From Trichothecium roseum (Eukaryota; Ascomycota; Sordariomycetes; Hypocreales), in the NCBI GenBank assembly GCA_026184415.1, contig CM047940.1, positions 5,270,001 through 5,334,000 on the forward strand: 64,000 nucleotides of DNA. Direction: 5' to 3'. Positions 10,995 to 22,760 of this stretch are shown one piece after another. The position numbers and the translations under genes were made by a program. The notes beneath the pieces are model-generated. The model was not told the DNA's origin. It worked only from the letters and a program-made list of their open reading frames with translations, and made no database searches. How positions within the stretch are numbered: the stretch's first letter is position 1; every line of letters begins with the position of its first letter.

Positions 10995-13275
10995 GTTTGC
11001 GACGGTTTACGGTATGACGCGCAAAGCGTAGCGGCAGAGACAATCCAGACAAGAGTAAGAAGAATAAATCAATCAAGGATGAAAATCTAGCTTGGAAGAA
11101 GTCCAAGGAGCCCGCTGGAGCAAAAATGCCAGGAAGAGGTTTGCGCTCGAAGTAGAGAGAATAGGTACCCAGTCCTACGAGGTCAAATCAAATCGTGTGT
11201 TAGCGACATTGACCTGTGGTGGGGAGGATTAGGTGTATGGTCATCAATTTTTCTTGCGCTCTGAATCGTCGATAGCGGGGCAGGGCAAGGGAGCAACCAT
11301 CCTTATTAAGAATTTCTACTGAAGTCTGCTGGGCGGTTTCTTTGTGCCAGTGTACTCGATAATCCGTGCTCCGTACTCCGTACTCCGTACAGTACCATAC
11401 CACTCCGTACTGGGCTGTGCCATATTTAGGTAGCCCATCTGCCTGCTTAAGCCCAGTGCCCTAACTCGTACGGTAGACTCTCCCTGCAAGAGAGACCATC
11501 TGTCGTCACCAAGGTCCACCAGGCACAAGCAACCCGAGTGGGCTCCTGCAGTTGGAGCTTGCAAGGCAAGCAGCGGCTTGAGGGTTGTCGGGCGGCTCCA
11601 CCAATTCCCAAGCACCTATCGTCTTACCCTGTAGATCGAGCCTCCCAACATATAGCACTAAGTAGGTAGCACAGCCGAAGATATCAAGTACATACAAATA
11701 AATGTTATCCAGCATTATCAGTAGATCCGATGGCTTCTTTTTCTATTGGAAAAATGTAATTTAGCAAAGAGTACTGTTGTAAAATCCCTTGCTACACTAA
11801 ACGTATGTACTACGAGTATTGGCTTTTTGTTTTGAGCTCTTTGCAAGTATTATGACTGTTTGAGCGAGTTTCCAGCGTGCAGTGAGCCATGACGTATGTC
11901 TCATTGAGGTATTGTTAGAATAAAGCCAAAACAAAAGACGACAAGTTTCAATACAGATACACGTTGCAGTTCAAGAACGAAACCCATCATGCCTTTGGAA
12001 ACCCTGCTGTTCTAGTAGTGGACCTACAGTACATGTACGGAGTAGTTGCAGCGGTGGTAGGCGGTAGGCGGAGAATGCGACTTGGTCGCCGATGTAACTG
12101 CTACCGAGTCCTGATGCACAATTATATGAGAGGAAGCTTCCTTGACGAGTTGTAGTGGTATCTACAAGATTCTCAGCCATGATGTCAAGGAAATCGTTCA
12201 TCTTACAACACACACGGAGCTTTGCTGGATGTTCTCGAGATGCGGGTTATTTTGTGCATCTGATACCTTGTTATTAGTAGTAATCGGTACTCCGTAGTGG
12301 TTGACTGAGTCGAAACGCGTATCTGACGCTAACGACAAGGGACTGACCTGCTTTTCAGATCCAGACCAGATTTCAGCTATCAATTGCCATTGTTCACACA
12401 AACAATCGGCTTACCGTGATTTTCCAATGCGGAAATCCCAACTAAGAAAAAAAAACCTTACAGGGTCAGCCTGTGATTCAGCCTTGATTCTGTCAACAGT
12501 ATAATCACGTGAGGGTTTGCGGAGGAGGTTAGAGAAAAGAGCCAATCATTGTTGACGGTTCAGGTGAATAGTGGGCCAAGAGGGTACCTGGGACGCCTGG
12601 TAGCGGTGCACGGCTGGCCCGCCTTGCATCCAATTCTTTCTCTCCACCAGCCCAGGTCACTGGCATTTTTGAGACTTCCGCTTGCCGATTCTCTTGCCCG
12701 ACCTCATCCACACGCACCGAATCGTAACCTCCAACGTCACGAAACCATACTTAGATCGTGTCGACCTTCATTTTCATCCTTTAATTCTTTCCTATTTGGT
12801 TCTTAATCATTCATGACTCGTAAGTTCAAATCTCTTACCTGCACTTCAGTCATACCCCTTGCCTGTCGTTTCCCCAGCTTGGCCTTCCGGCCTGCCCTTG
12901 ACATCGGCCTTAACCTTGATATGCCGATCTGTAGGAGTGGCATGAGGGGCATTGAGGTCGCTGAGTGATGAGGATGGATGCCGTTTGATGGTTATGGCAC
13001 GTACATCATACGTGTGCAAGGCCACGGCTTTGCTGGCTTTTCCAATGGCTCTTCCATCGCCTTGCGGCCTCGCCATCTACAGCCACCTCCGGGATGCGAC
13101 AAATGATTTCCTTGTATCATTTCGCGTGTTTTTTGCGTGTTTTTCTATTGCTCGTCGATCGCAAACGCGTTCTGCAGCTCTACCAACCACCTGATTTTGG
13201 ACAGGAGCCATGAATTGAAGCCATTGTTAACCTCATCGTCACGATAAGCAGGTAGCTTCGTCTACGACTTACACC
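10995..13275. other. Intergenic, divergent RLI1/CHD1
   Basis: No supported gene in 2.3 kb; ORFs here are short and lack recognisable protein character. A tandem GTACTCCGTACTCCGTAC element lies at 11373-11390, with further copies near 12036 and 12288. The last 700 bp before CHD1 contain pyrimidine-rich stretches and may include CHD1 leader sequence or a leader intron. Confidence 0.5.
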
Positions 13276-16200
13276 ATGTCCACCTCGACCGAGGGCGGTC
13301 CGTTCAACGGACATCTCTCGCCTGAGCGGGCAGCCAACTCAGACTCTTCTGTTCAAAACCACGAGAGCGATAGCGACTCGTCCCACGCACACAATGCTAT
13401 GGCGCGTAGATCATCATCAACTCCGTCTGACGTCGTCAACGACACATCCCACTACGATAATGATGCACAAGATATGGCCGAGAGTGATGAACAGAGTGAG
13501 GATAATGCCTCAGCTGATGGCGACTTCGATATCGAAGAGAGCCCCCAATCCGACCACGACGAGATTGTCGTGGAGCGCCCAAGCTCCAGTGACTCCAACC
13601 GGGCCTCGAAGCGCAAAGTGAACATCAAAGAGGATGAATATATTAAGGCCAATCCAGAACTCTATGGGCTTCGTAGAAGTGTATGCTTCCCTACCATAAA
13701 TCCCTCATCTCTTTCATTGCTAATGTATATCCGCTAGACTCGTCCGCGAGAGCAACGCAAAATTGTAAGCTTGTCTTGTTTATAAACCTGATGTCCTCTC
13801 CCGTACTTACTTGAAAAATAGGTCGAGTCTGATGATTCCGAATCTGATGTGGCTCCGACCAGTCGACGCAATACGAAGCGTCGACGCGTAGGATCCTCAC
13901 ACACCTGTAAGCTCAGAAAACTCGTTGACCCCCCTGTATCAATGCTCACCATTCTCTTTCAGCCTCAAAACGCGCCACCCCCACCGTACAGCTATCCACG
14001 AACGACTCAGACTCCGATTCCGATACCTACGGAGGGGCGCGTGCTAGAACACAACGCAAGAAGGCTCGGCAGCAACGCTCGCTTCAGCCTGACCTGGCCC
14101 TGACCGAGAAGCGATGGTCCAGCCGCCGTGCTGCTCAGCAGGTGCAGCAGGGTGCTTACGAGGAAAGCGATTTTGAGGATGAAGATGATGGCGACATGGT
14201 CGCTGCCAGCTATGTCGCCGATTATGTTGACGACTCTCCTTACATCGAGAAAGTCGTCAAACATCGGTTAATGGATGGCACAGAGCTTTCATACAATCTC
14301 GACCGCCATGACTTTGAATATTTCATCAAGTGGCAAGGAAAGTCCCATCTTCATGATACATGGGAGACAACTGAGTCCTTAAAGCACGTCCGTGGCTTGC
14401 GAAAGGTCGAAAACTACTTTAGAAAGTTTGTGGAGCAGGAGCTCGACATGCGATTTGGCTACGAGGTGCCGCCTGAGACAAAGGAGCAGTTCTTCCTCGA
14501 TCGCGAGCGCGATGAAGAAGCGTTTGAGGACTACACCAAAGTTGAGCGCGTCGTCGCCGTACGCGATGGAGAAGATGACGAGCCCGAGTACTTGGTCAAG
14601 TGGAAAGGCTTGACGTATGAAGAGTGTACCTGGGAATCGGCCTCCGAGATCAGCTCCCTGTTCCAGGATAAGATTGATAGCTTCATCGATCGGTCCTCTC
14701 GTTCATGGCAATCGGATCGGCGCGAGACCAACCTGGACACACGCTCAAGAATGACTAAGCTCGAAGAGCAACCTGACTATATCCAAGGCGGAGAGCTTCG
14801 GCAGTTCCAGTTGAAGGGCCTCAACTTTTTGTGCCTGAATTGGACTCGCGGCAACAATGTCATCTTGGCCGATGAGATGGGCCTGGGCAAGACAGTACAG
14901 ACTGTGTCCTTCTTGAGTTGGCTACGCAACAACCGTGGACAGGAAGGCCCGTCGTTGGTTGTCGCACCACTCAGCGTCATCCCGGCCTGGTGCGATACTT
15001 TCAACACTTGGTCTCCTGACATAAATTATGTCGTCTACCTCGGACCCGAGGATGCTCGAAACATCATCCGCGAGAATGAGCTACTTATTGATAATAACCC
15101 GAAGAAGCCCAAGTTCAACGTCTTGGTGACTTCGTACGAGTTTATTTTACAAGATTGGCAGTTTCTTCAGTCGATCAAATGGCAGACATTGGCTGTTGAC
15201 GAAGCTCATCGTCTCAAGAATCGAGACTCACAACTCTACGCTCGACTGGTCGGCTTCGGCGTTCCTTGCAAGATTCTTATTACCGGAACGCCAATTCAAA
15301 ATAACTTGGCAGAGCTATCGGCTTTGTTAGATTTCCTGAATCCAGGGAAAGTTAATATCGACGAGGACCTCGATTCCTTATCCGCGGTGGATGCCCAAGA
15401 GAAGCTCCAGGAGCTACATAGCGCCATTGCGCCCTATATCATTCGCAGAACCAAGGAGACGGTCGAGTCGGATCTACCTCCCAAGACGGAGAAGATTATT
15501 CGTGTTGAGCTTTCTGACGTTCAACTGGATTATTATAAGAATATTCTCACGCGCAACTACTCCGCCCTGTGCGACGCAACCAATGGCCATAAGAACTCGC
15601 TACTGAACATCATGATGGAGTTGAAAAAGGTCAGCAACCATCCGTACATGTTCCCTGGCGCCGAAGAAAAGGTTCTTGCTGGTAGCGTACGGCGTGAAGA
15701 TCAGATCAAGGGCTTGATCGCCAGTAGTGGAAAAATGATGCTGTTGGATCAGCTTCTGTCCAAGATGAAGAAAGACGGCCATCGTGTCCTCATCTTCAGT
15801 CAGATGGTCAAGATGCTTGATATCCTTGGAGATTATCTCTCTTTAAGAGGCTACAAATTCCAGCGACTGGATGGTACAATCGGCGCAGGTCCACGCCGCA
15901 TGGCCATCAACCACTTCAATGCCGAGGACAGCGAAGACTTCTGCTTCCTTCTTTCTACGCGTGCCGGCGGTTTGGGCATCAACTTGATGACGGCTGACAC
16001 AGTTGTCATTTTTGATTCCGACTGGAACCCGCAGGCTGATTTGCAGGCTATGGCTCGTGCGCATCGTATCGGCCAGAAAAAGCCCGTGAACATTTACCGT
16101 CTTGTGTCGAAGGAGACGGTCGAGGAAGAGGTTCTTGAACGCGCTCGCAACAAGCTACTTCTGGAATACCTTACAATCCAAGCAGGTGTCACTGATGATG

Positions 16201-18452
16201 GCAAAGCCCAGATGAAGGAACAGATGGACAAAAAGGGCCTCAAGACTGATGGTCCCTCATCCAATGAAGATATCCAAATGGTTCTCAAGATGCGCTCATC
16301 TAAGATGTTCGAGCAGAGCGGCAACCAAGAGCGGTTGGAGCAACTGGACATCGACTCTATCTTGGAGAATGCTGAAGTCACCAAGACCAAGGTTGATGAT
16401 AAGATCAACCTCAGCAGTGGAGGTATCGACTGGGACAACTTCATGCAGATCACGGATGTCAAAGTGGACGATCTCAACCTCGACTGGGAGCAGATCATCC
16501 CAGCCGAGAAGATTGCTGAGATCAAGGCTGAAGAAGATAAGAAGAAGAATGACGAATACGTTGCTCGATTGGCGGCTGAGAACGCACCTCGGAAAGCGGC
16601 CATAAGAAGTCGCACCAAGGAAACAGACAGAGCCGACCGCCTCAAGAAGCGTCAAAGGGAACAGCAAGAGCTCGAAGATAACAGCAAGAGGGCTGACCCC
16701 TCGCGTCCGCTCAGCGATAACGAGCAGCGCGCCCTGGTCAGGGCTTACTTTAGGTTTGGCTCATTTGAAGAGAGAGGGGAGGAGATTGTTCGTGAGGCCA
16801 AGCTTGAAGACCGAGATATATCAGTTGTCAAATCTCTGCTCGAAGAGTTCGTCAAGACTGCACAGGATGCTGTTGATGGTAGCTATGCCAGGCTCGCTGA
16901 GGATGAAGTCAAGATGGGCAAGACCCTCACGAAGAAGGATCGCAAAGCCGTGCTCATTGACTTTGGGTATGTCAAGAAGGCCAACGCTGAGACGGTGATT
17001 GAGAGACCCAAGCAATTGGCGATTCTGCGTCGAACCATCCAGACCTTGCCCGACTGGAAGACGTTCCGACTACCTGACGCAACTAAAGGCGCTAGCTATA
17101 CCTGCCCTTGGGGCGCGAAAGAGGATGGCATGTTGCTGATTGGCATTGATAAGTACGGCTACGGTGCTTGGTCTCAGATTCGCGACGACCCTGAACTTGA
17201 CATGGAGGGCAAAATGTTCCTTGAAGAGGGTCAAAAAGCGAGAAAGGAGGAGCGGAAGGAGGCAAACGGAAAACAGAAAGCTCCCGGTCCCGTCCATCTC
17301 GTCCGCCGCACCGAATATCTACTGTCTGTCTTGCAAGCTAAAAACTCGGATGACCGTGCCATTCGCCGCACCGTTGAAAACCATCACCGCAATAACAAGA
17401 AGGGGCAGATGGCAAATGGTCACCGAACTGGATCTACTGGGTCGCCTGCACCCTTTGCTCACAAGAAGTCTCGTGATAGAGATCATGATCACGGAGAGTA
17501 TTCGCGCTCGAGAACTCATGGAGACGACCGAGGCACTCCCCGACCGGACTACAAGCGAAAGAATTCTTCTCACGAGGATGGGCGAAGCCCCAAGCAACGA
17601 CGTGTTGGCGACGCAAGACGCTCTAGCAAGCAGGGAGATGACAGGGACCGTGCTGAAAGACGCAGCCACCGGGACGATGATGGTCGCCGATATGAAAAGT
17701 CGAGGCACCACAGGAGTGAAGATGCCTACCGTCGCGATGATCGACGCGACGACTACCGGGATGAACGTCGAGATGGCCGCCGCGAAGATAGGCGCGACGC
17801 GAGACGTGAGGATCGTCGTGACCCCCGCAGAGATGACAGACGCGATGACCGTTATGCCGACCGTCGGGACGATCGCCGTGATGACCGTCGTGATGACCGT
17901 CGCTATGATAGACGAGATGATCGCCGCGACGAGCGCCGGGATGACCGTCGAAGGGATGACCGTCAGCATGAGAAGGACGAGGCTCGCCCGCACAACGAGC
18001 GCAAGGCCAAGGCTCTTCGGCGCCTAGATGAGCTACGACGTATCGGCGATGATAAGGATCAGCGCTCCATGAACAACGATGCTCTTATTTGGTTCCTGTT
18101 GAAACCGGTGCGCGAGAACTTTGAAAACATCCTGTCGACGACAAAGGAGAGCGTGCCGTCCAGCAAAGAAAGAGCCCAGGTCTACAAATTGGAGCTTCTC
18201 GCTATTGGCGATTTTCTCAATAGATTAGAGGTCACAGTGGCGGACGAAAAGCTCAAGGCTAACTTCTGGTAAGAAAGAACTGGCCTAAGACGAAGCGAAT
18301 GGAGAAAGCTAACAATGATTTGTAGGGAGTTTTTGGCTGAACTATGGCCTGTCGACGATACTAGTCGAGGTGTTACCGGAGAACGGCTCAGCACCATGTA
18401 CCACAAGTTGCACGAGGGTGAGGCTCGAAAGTCGAAGACCAATGGAGCATAG
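13276..18452 (+). CDS. CHD1: Chromodomain helicase Chd1
   Basis: Five exons: 13276-13680, 13738-13764, 13822-13906, 13963-18268, 18326-18452 (1649 aa). Chd1 is the monomeric ATP-dependent remodeller that spaces nucleosomes over transcribed genes. Order of parts: acidic/serine N-terminus; tandem chromodomains (..YFIKWQGKSHLHDTWET.. and ..EYLVKWKGLTYEECTWES..); SNF2 ATPase with Walker A DEMGLGKT near residue 479 and box VDEAH near 585; helicase C-lobe with QADLQAMARAHRIGQ; a SANT/SLIDE-like DNA-binding region (LSDNEQRALVRAYFRFG..); and a C-terminal helical module in the last exons (FLLKPVRENFENIL..EFLAELWPVDD..MYHKLHEGEA) joined across the final intron as NFW-EFLAEL. Between SLIDE and that module lies an Arg/Asp tandem-like repeat (about 17640-17990). 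Exon 2 is only 27 nt (TRPREQRKI). Confidence 0.96.
17640..17990 (+). repeat. RDD-type coding repeat inside CHD1
   Basis: Degenerate units of about 12 nt (CGNGATGACCGT-like) encode runs of RRDDRRDDR. It is a low-complexity, charge-alternating linker between the DNA-binding and C-terminal modules. Confidence 0.8.
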
Positions 18453-20334
18453 AGAGAGGGAGGAAAGGAAAGGAATGGGATGGAAAGGAGGAGATTGCTT
18501 CGAGATAACCCAAGCCAGGGTCGCATATGCCAGCAAAATACGCTGGCATCTCCTATATAAGTCTTGGTCAGCTTTGGACGAAGCTGTACCGTGTCGCATT
18601 TGATATACCACACACAGCATTGTTCGGCGTTTGGTAAAAGGGGAAAGGATTTTGCTTTTTTTTTCTTCGAATATTTTTCTGTCTTGACTCTTGTCTTGAC
18701 TCATCATTTTTTCATCTCACGAGAAGGCGAAAAAAACTTTCATACCCGGATTGCATGGAAATGATTTGACGTTGGAGTTACGAAGACTGCACAAGCGAGC
18801 CCATGTTGGCGTTCATATCATGTTCGGTTGCCTCGATCCCCCCCCTTTCGGAGTTGAGTGGGAAGAGGCACATGGGATGATGTGAGAGATGTGTACGCTA
18901 CTGCTGTTGGCCTACGTTGTGTTTATTAGAGGTTGTGCTACTACTATTTATAGCAATGGGCTACTCGAGGGGGACAGCTGCGATAGACGGGAATTGAGGC
19001 TCCTTATGAAATGAACAAGATGTTGTCAACCTACTCGATGCTGCTGACGGAGTGATATTGTACGCATGTACGTATGTACGTACCGATTACCATGGGTTGG
19101 GCTCTGTCCCTTGTGCGCCTATAGCGCGTAATAGAGCGGTGACTGCAGCGGCGCAGCAGCAGCAGCAGCAGCAGGAAGGTTTCTAGAAGGAGGCAAACCA
19201 GCAAGCAGGACATGCCGGGCAAGGCGTATCCCGACAAAAAGCCAAGCTCACAAGGCGAACAGCATTCCTCAGCATCTTTGTCCCCCACCCAGATGGATCC
19301 AATCACGATATCGTGGCGCGGAATACAGCTCTGTGCTCCGTGCTCCTCCGTTGTGCACCTGGTGTTACACAAACAACCTGCCTTGTTTACTCTTGTAGGG
19401 GTAGGGGCAGGGGTGGTAATGGGGGCAAGGGGGACACAAGGCGTGACTACATGTGCTATCATAGTGCTGACTCCCTCCCCCCTTCCCTACGCTTTTGACG
19501 TACATAAAACTGCATGTGTATTGTATATGTATACCGAAAGCATCATGAGGATAAAATATGTGTTGTATGCTGCTGCTGCTGCATGCATGCATGCAACGTG
19601 TAATGTGTAATGTGTAATGGGACACATGAACGTGACCTATCTAGGCCGGCGGATGGTCCCGCCCGCAAGAAGAGGAATGACTACGAGAAGTAGAAAAGGG
19701 CAGTGTGAGAGCGGTGGTGTCCTTGGCTTGCGTCGTCGTTGCCGGGTGCTCGTTTTGCCGTAGGGCTGGTGGAGGAGAGTCCTCCGAGTGAAGAAGGCTC
19801 TGGGGCCAAAGTGCCATGTACCTAGTAGGATAGTAGGCAGCGGACGCACGCACGCATGCACGTAGGTACGGAGTACGCAGTCCTCGTATGACGACGGGTG
19901 GTGCTGTTGGTCACGTTGTTATTTCTTGCACATTAAGAAGATGAATATATATATATATATATATATACGGAGTACAGAGTACGGAGTACAACTGGTTTAG
20001 ATAGGATTTGTGTAACCAAAGCGCGCCAAGCAGCAAGATAGAGCAATCGAAAAGGAAAAAGGAAAAAAAAAAGCAAAGTGCGAATCGGGGGAAGATTATG
20101 GGGAAAAGCTTTTTGCACGTTGGGTCACGCACAAAAAAAAAAGGTCCAGATACGGAGTGAGCGAGATAGAAAAAGAGGAGGGGATTTATGTATGGGTATG
20201 CGCACGCATGTGTGTGTGATATGGCGGATGAGGCAGTGTTTCTTGGAGCTGAAAGGCGAAAAGGACTCTCCCGTCATACGATACAGCATTGCTAACAGCC
20301 CGATGGCAAAGGCCCTGGAGGCAATGTAGGTCTA

Positions 20335-20335
<1 letters not shown>

Positions 20336-20381
<46 letters not shown>
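20336..20381. repeat. (ACT)n microsatellite, about 15 units
   Basis: Perfect ACT trinucleotide run in intergenic DNA between CHD1 and MET22; it produces a spurious poly-serine ORF on the minus strand. Confidence 0.95.
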
Positions 20382-21331
20382 AGCAAGATGGTTAGCATAG
20401 CGAAACGTTGCCTGCATGAATTAGATTCCATCCGTGGATAAGATGGAAGTCAGAGGGATCCTACCAGAAAGGGATGGAAGAAAAGAATACGGCCTACGAA
20501 AACGCCTTCCCACGGGGGGTGGTGGGCTGACTCGATGGACCAACCCCCAAAAGAGGACCTCCCCCCCAATGGAAAACCCCCCAGCCTCACATGAAAAGCG
20601 CTGGATGGGGGGGCTTAACGCGGCAGCGGCAAACACGGGCCCCCCCCTAAGACTCACCACCATATTACCTTACCTGACATTACAGTGCACTTTACAGAGC
20701 CCCCCTCGTAATAAAGTACGACATAGCCACGAAACCAGGAAGAAAAAAAACCGCCAATCCCGGGAAAAAAAAGAGAAGTCCTCATCTCTGAATGGCTAGA
20801 TTCTCCTTTTCCTTTCTTTGTCTTTCCTCCTTGGGAATCAATCTAACAAATGGAAAAAAGCCTGACTCCCAAAAAAAAACCACAAAAAGGTTTGGCGTTT
20901 CTTATATATAAAGAGAGTACCATATGAAGAAAGCAACACGATAATCATGTATATAACATAAACATATCTAAATATATATACAAGCATCCCTGACATATAC
21001 AAATTATATATATATATATTTACAGCATCACGCAACACATAGCGCATATCCTTGGAAATACTTTTTCTCTCATCTCCCGACGACTGACATTTCGCGGTTT
21101 CATTCACCACCACCACACAAAAACTCGACTCAACACCGATTCACACCTACAAATCTCTCCTCACAAAATAGCTTCCGCGGGGGCTGCGATTCACCTACTG
21201 CCGCCATATACATACGCCTGCGTCAGCTTGTTAAAAACCCCATCTACCCCCGATGAGATATAGCGGAAATATCGTGCCCAAACGACAGCAACACCTACTG
21301 CTGCGACTACGACTACCGCATAGGTAGCCAT

Positions 21332-21480
21332 CACACACACACACACACACACACATATCAACGCCTAACCACCTACTACGCAACACCATACGACCAAAAC
21401 CCCACACACATACCGAGTACATATTCATCACCACACTCACCCACTTACTCACACTCACACTCACACTCACACTCACACCC
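21332..21480 (+). repeat. CA and (ACTCAC)n repeats upstream of MET22
   Basis: A CA dinucleotide run near 21332-21355 and about five ACTCAC hexamers near 21448-21477, ending some 45 nt before the MET22 start. Probably transcribed as leader; the purine-poor CA-rich strand is the coding strand. Confidence 0.8.
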
Positions 21481-21522
21481 CCACGCACAAACCAACTCTC
21501 CTCCTCCCTCCCCCCAAAAAAA

Positions 21523-22653
21523 ATGGCAGCCACGCAACCCTACGCCCGCGAGCGCGCCGTCGCCGAGGCCGCCGCCCTCCGCGCCGCCCTCCTCACCAAG
21601 AGAGTCCTCAGCACCGTCTCCTCCGTGACCAAGCACGACGCCTCCCCCGTCACCGTCGCCGACTTCGCCGCCCAGGCCCTCCTCATCGCCGCCCTGCACG
21701 CCGCCTTCCCCTCCGACGCCTTCGTCGGCGAGGAGGACTCGGCCGAGCTGCGCCGCGACGGGCAGCTGCTGTCCAAGGTCTTTGATCTCGTCGGCTCCTC
21801 CTCATCTTCCGCCCCCACTAGCACAGCCAGCACAGCCAGCGCAACCACCAACGGCAACAACGATGGCAGTGGCAGTGCCGCCGCCCCCGCCATAAAAGAC
21901 GTCCAGCACATGCTCAAGCTCATCGACATGGGCGGGTCCGGCAAGGGCGGGCCCAAGGGCCGCTTCTGGGTCATGGACCCCGTCGACGGCACCGCCACCT
22001 TCCTCAAGGGCCAGCAGTACGCCGTCTCCCTCTCCCTCGTCGAGGACGGCCGCGAGGTCGTCGGCGTCCTGTGCTGCCCCAACCTCCTCCTCACGCCCGC
22101 CGGCCGCGTGGCCGAGGCGAGCGTCGACGCCGCCGGGGCGGGCGTCATGATGACGGCCGTCCGCGGCCAGGGCGCCACCATCCGCCGCCTCGCCATGCCC
22201 CCGGCCCCCGCCCCCCTTGCCGCCGCCGCCGAGCCCCAGCGGCTGGCGGACCTCGTCGGGCCCAAGAACCTCAAGGACGTGCACTTCGTCGACTCCCTCA
22301 GCAGCAAGACGTCCCGGCACGACGTCGTCGCCGGCCTGGCCAAGGACATCGGCGCCGCCTACCCCGGGACCGACGTCTGGTCCTCGCACGTGAGGTACGC
22401 CGCCATGATCCTCGGCGGCGGCGACGTTCACGTCAGGGTGCCCGTCAGCGCCACGGCCAAGACGTACATCTGGGACCACGCGGGGGCCCAGCTCATCTTC
22501 ACTGAGCTCGGCGGGAAGATCACGGACCTGGACGGCAAGGATATAGACTTTGGCGCTGGGCGGACATTGAGCAACAACCGCGGCATGCTCATCGCCAGGG
22601 GCGATACTCATGGTAACATTCTGGAGCTTCTAAGGAAAATGACATGGACATAG
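21523..22653 (+). CDS. MET22: 3'(2'),5'-bisphosphate nucleotidase (Met22/Hal2)
   Basis: Single exon, 376 aa (yeast Met22 is 357). It removes the 3' phosphate from PAP, the by-product of sulfate assimilation, and is the known lithium/sodium-sensitive target in yeast. The Mg2+-dependent phosphatase fold motifs are present: DASPVTVADFAAQA, the FVGEED metal ligands, and MDPVDGTATF followed by a C-terminal WDHAGAQLIFTELGG. An inserted Ser/Thr/Ala/Asn-rich stretch (about residues 90-125) separates VFDLVGS from IKDVQHMLKLIDMGG; it is low complexity and probably a surface loop. The gene is strongly GC-rich with C-ending codons, more so than its neighbours, suggesting high expression or local composition bias. 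The start was chosen because it follows an A-rich context and begins the conserved N-terminal helix. Confidence 0.95.
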   Translation: MAATQPYARERAVAEAAALRAALLTKRVLSTVSSVTKHDASPVTVADFAAQALLIAALHAAFPSDAFVGEEDSAELRRDGQLLSKVFDLVGSSSSSAPTSTASTASATTNGNNDGSGSAAAPAIKDVQHMLKLIDMGGSGKGGPKGRFWVMDPVDGTATFLKGQQYAVSLSLVEDGREVVGVLCCPNLLLTPAGRVAEASVDAAGAGVMMTAVRGQGATIRRLAMPPAPAPLAAAAEPQRLADLVGPKNLKDVHFVDSLSSKTSRHDVVAGLAKDIGAAYPGTDVWSSHVRYAAMILGGGDVHVRVPVSATAKTYIWDHAGAQLIFTELGGKITDLDGKDIDFGAGRTLSNNRGMLIARGDTHGNILELLRKMTWT

Positions 22654-22760
22654 AACTTGATTTTCCACCGAAGCATGAGACAGGAAATCAGGAAATCAAA
22701 AACAAACAAGTAAAAACCATAGAGCCCCAAAAAAACATAGATAAACCCGAGTTCTGCTCT

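Larger units (their letters stand above)
18453..21522. other. Intergenic, CHD1 to MET22 (3.1 kb)
   Basis: No supported gene. Contains a TGACTCA heptamer at 18697-18703, CAG repeats near 19150-19174, a TA dinucleotide run near 19945-19967 directly followed by two TACGGAGTAC elements (19966-19975, 19980-19989), another at 19866-19876, and an ACT microsatellite at 20336-20381. From about 20740 the strand becomes A-rich with poly-A runs, then CA- and CTCACA-rich toward MET22. Confidence 0.5.

Noticed and set aside
17140..18027. Long alternative-frame ORF across the CHD1 repeat
   Set aside because: Arises from the RDD repeat; CHD1 frame has the domains and continues through the splice.
18697..18703. 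TGACTCA downstream of CHD1
   Set aside because: Far from any likely promoter; a single heptamer match is expected by chance in 64 kb.
19031..19625. Overlapping ORFs of 80-140 aa in the CHD1-MET22 spacer
   Set aside because: They contain CAG and GT repeats, lack introns or domains, and overlap one another on both strands.
20186..20431. Poly-serine ORF on the minus strand
   Set aside because: It is the ACT microsatellite read through; no start context or homologous flanks.
21540..22611. Two 269-aa antisense ORFs over MET22
   Set aside because: Typical antisense shadows of a GC-rich gene; no conserved motif.
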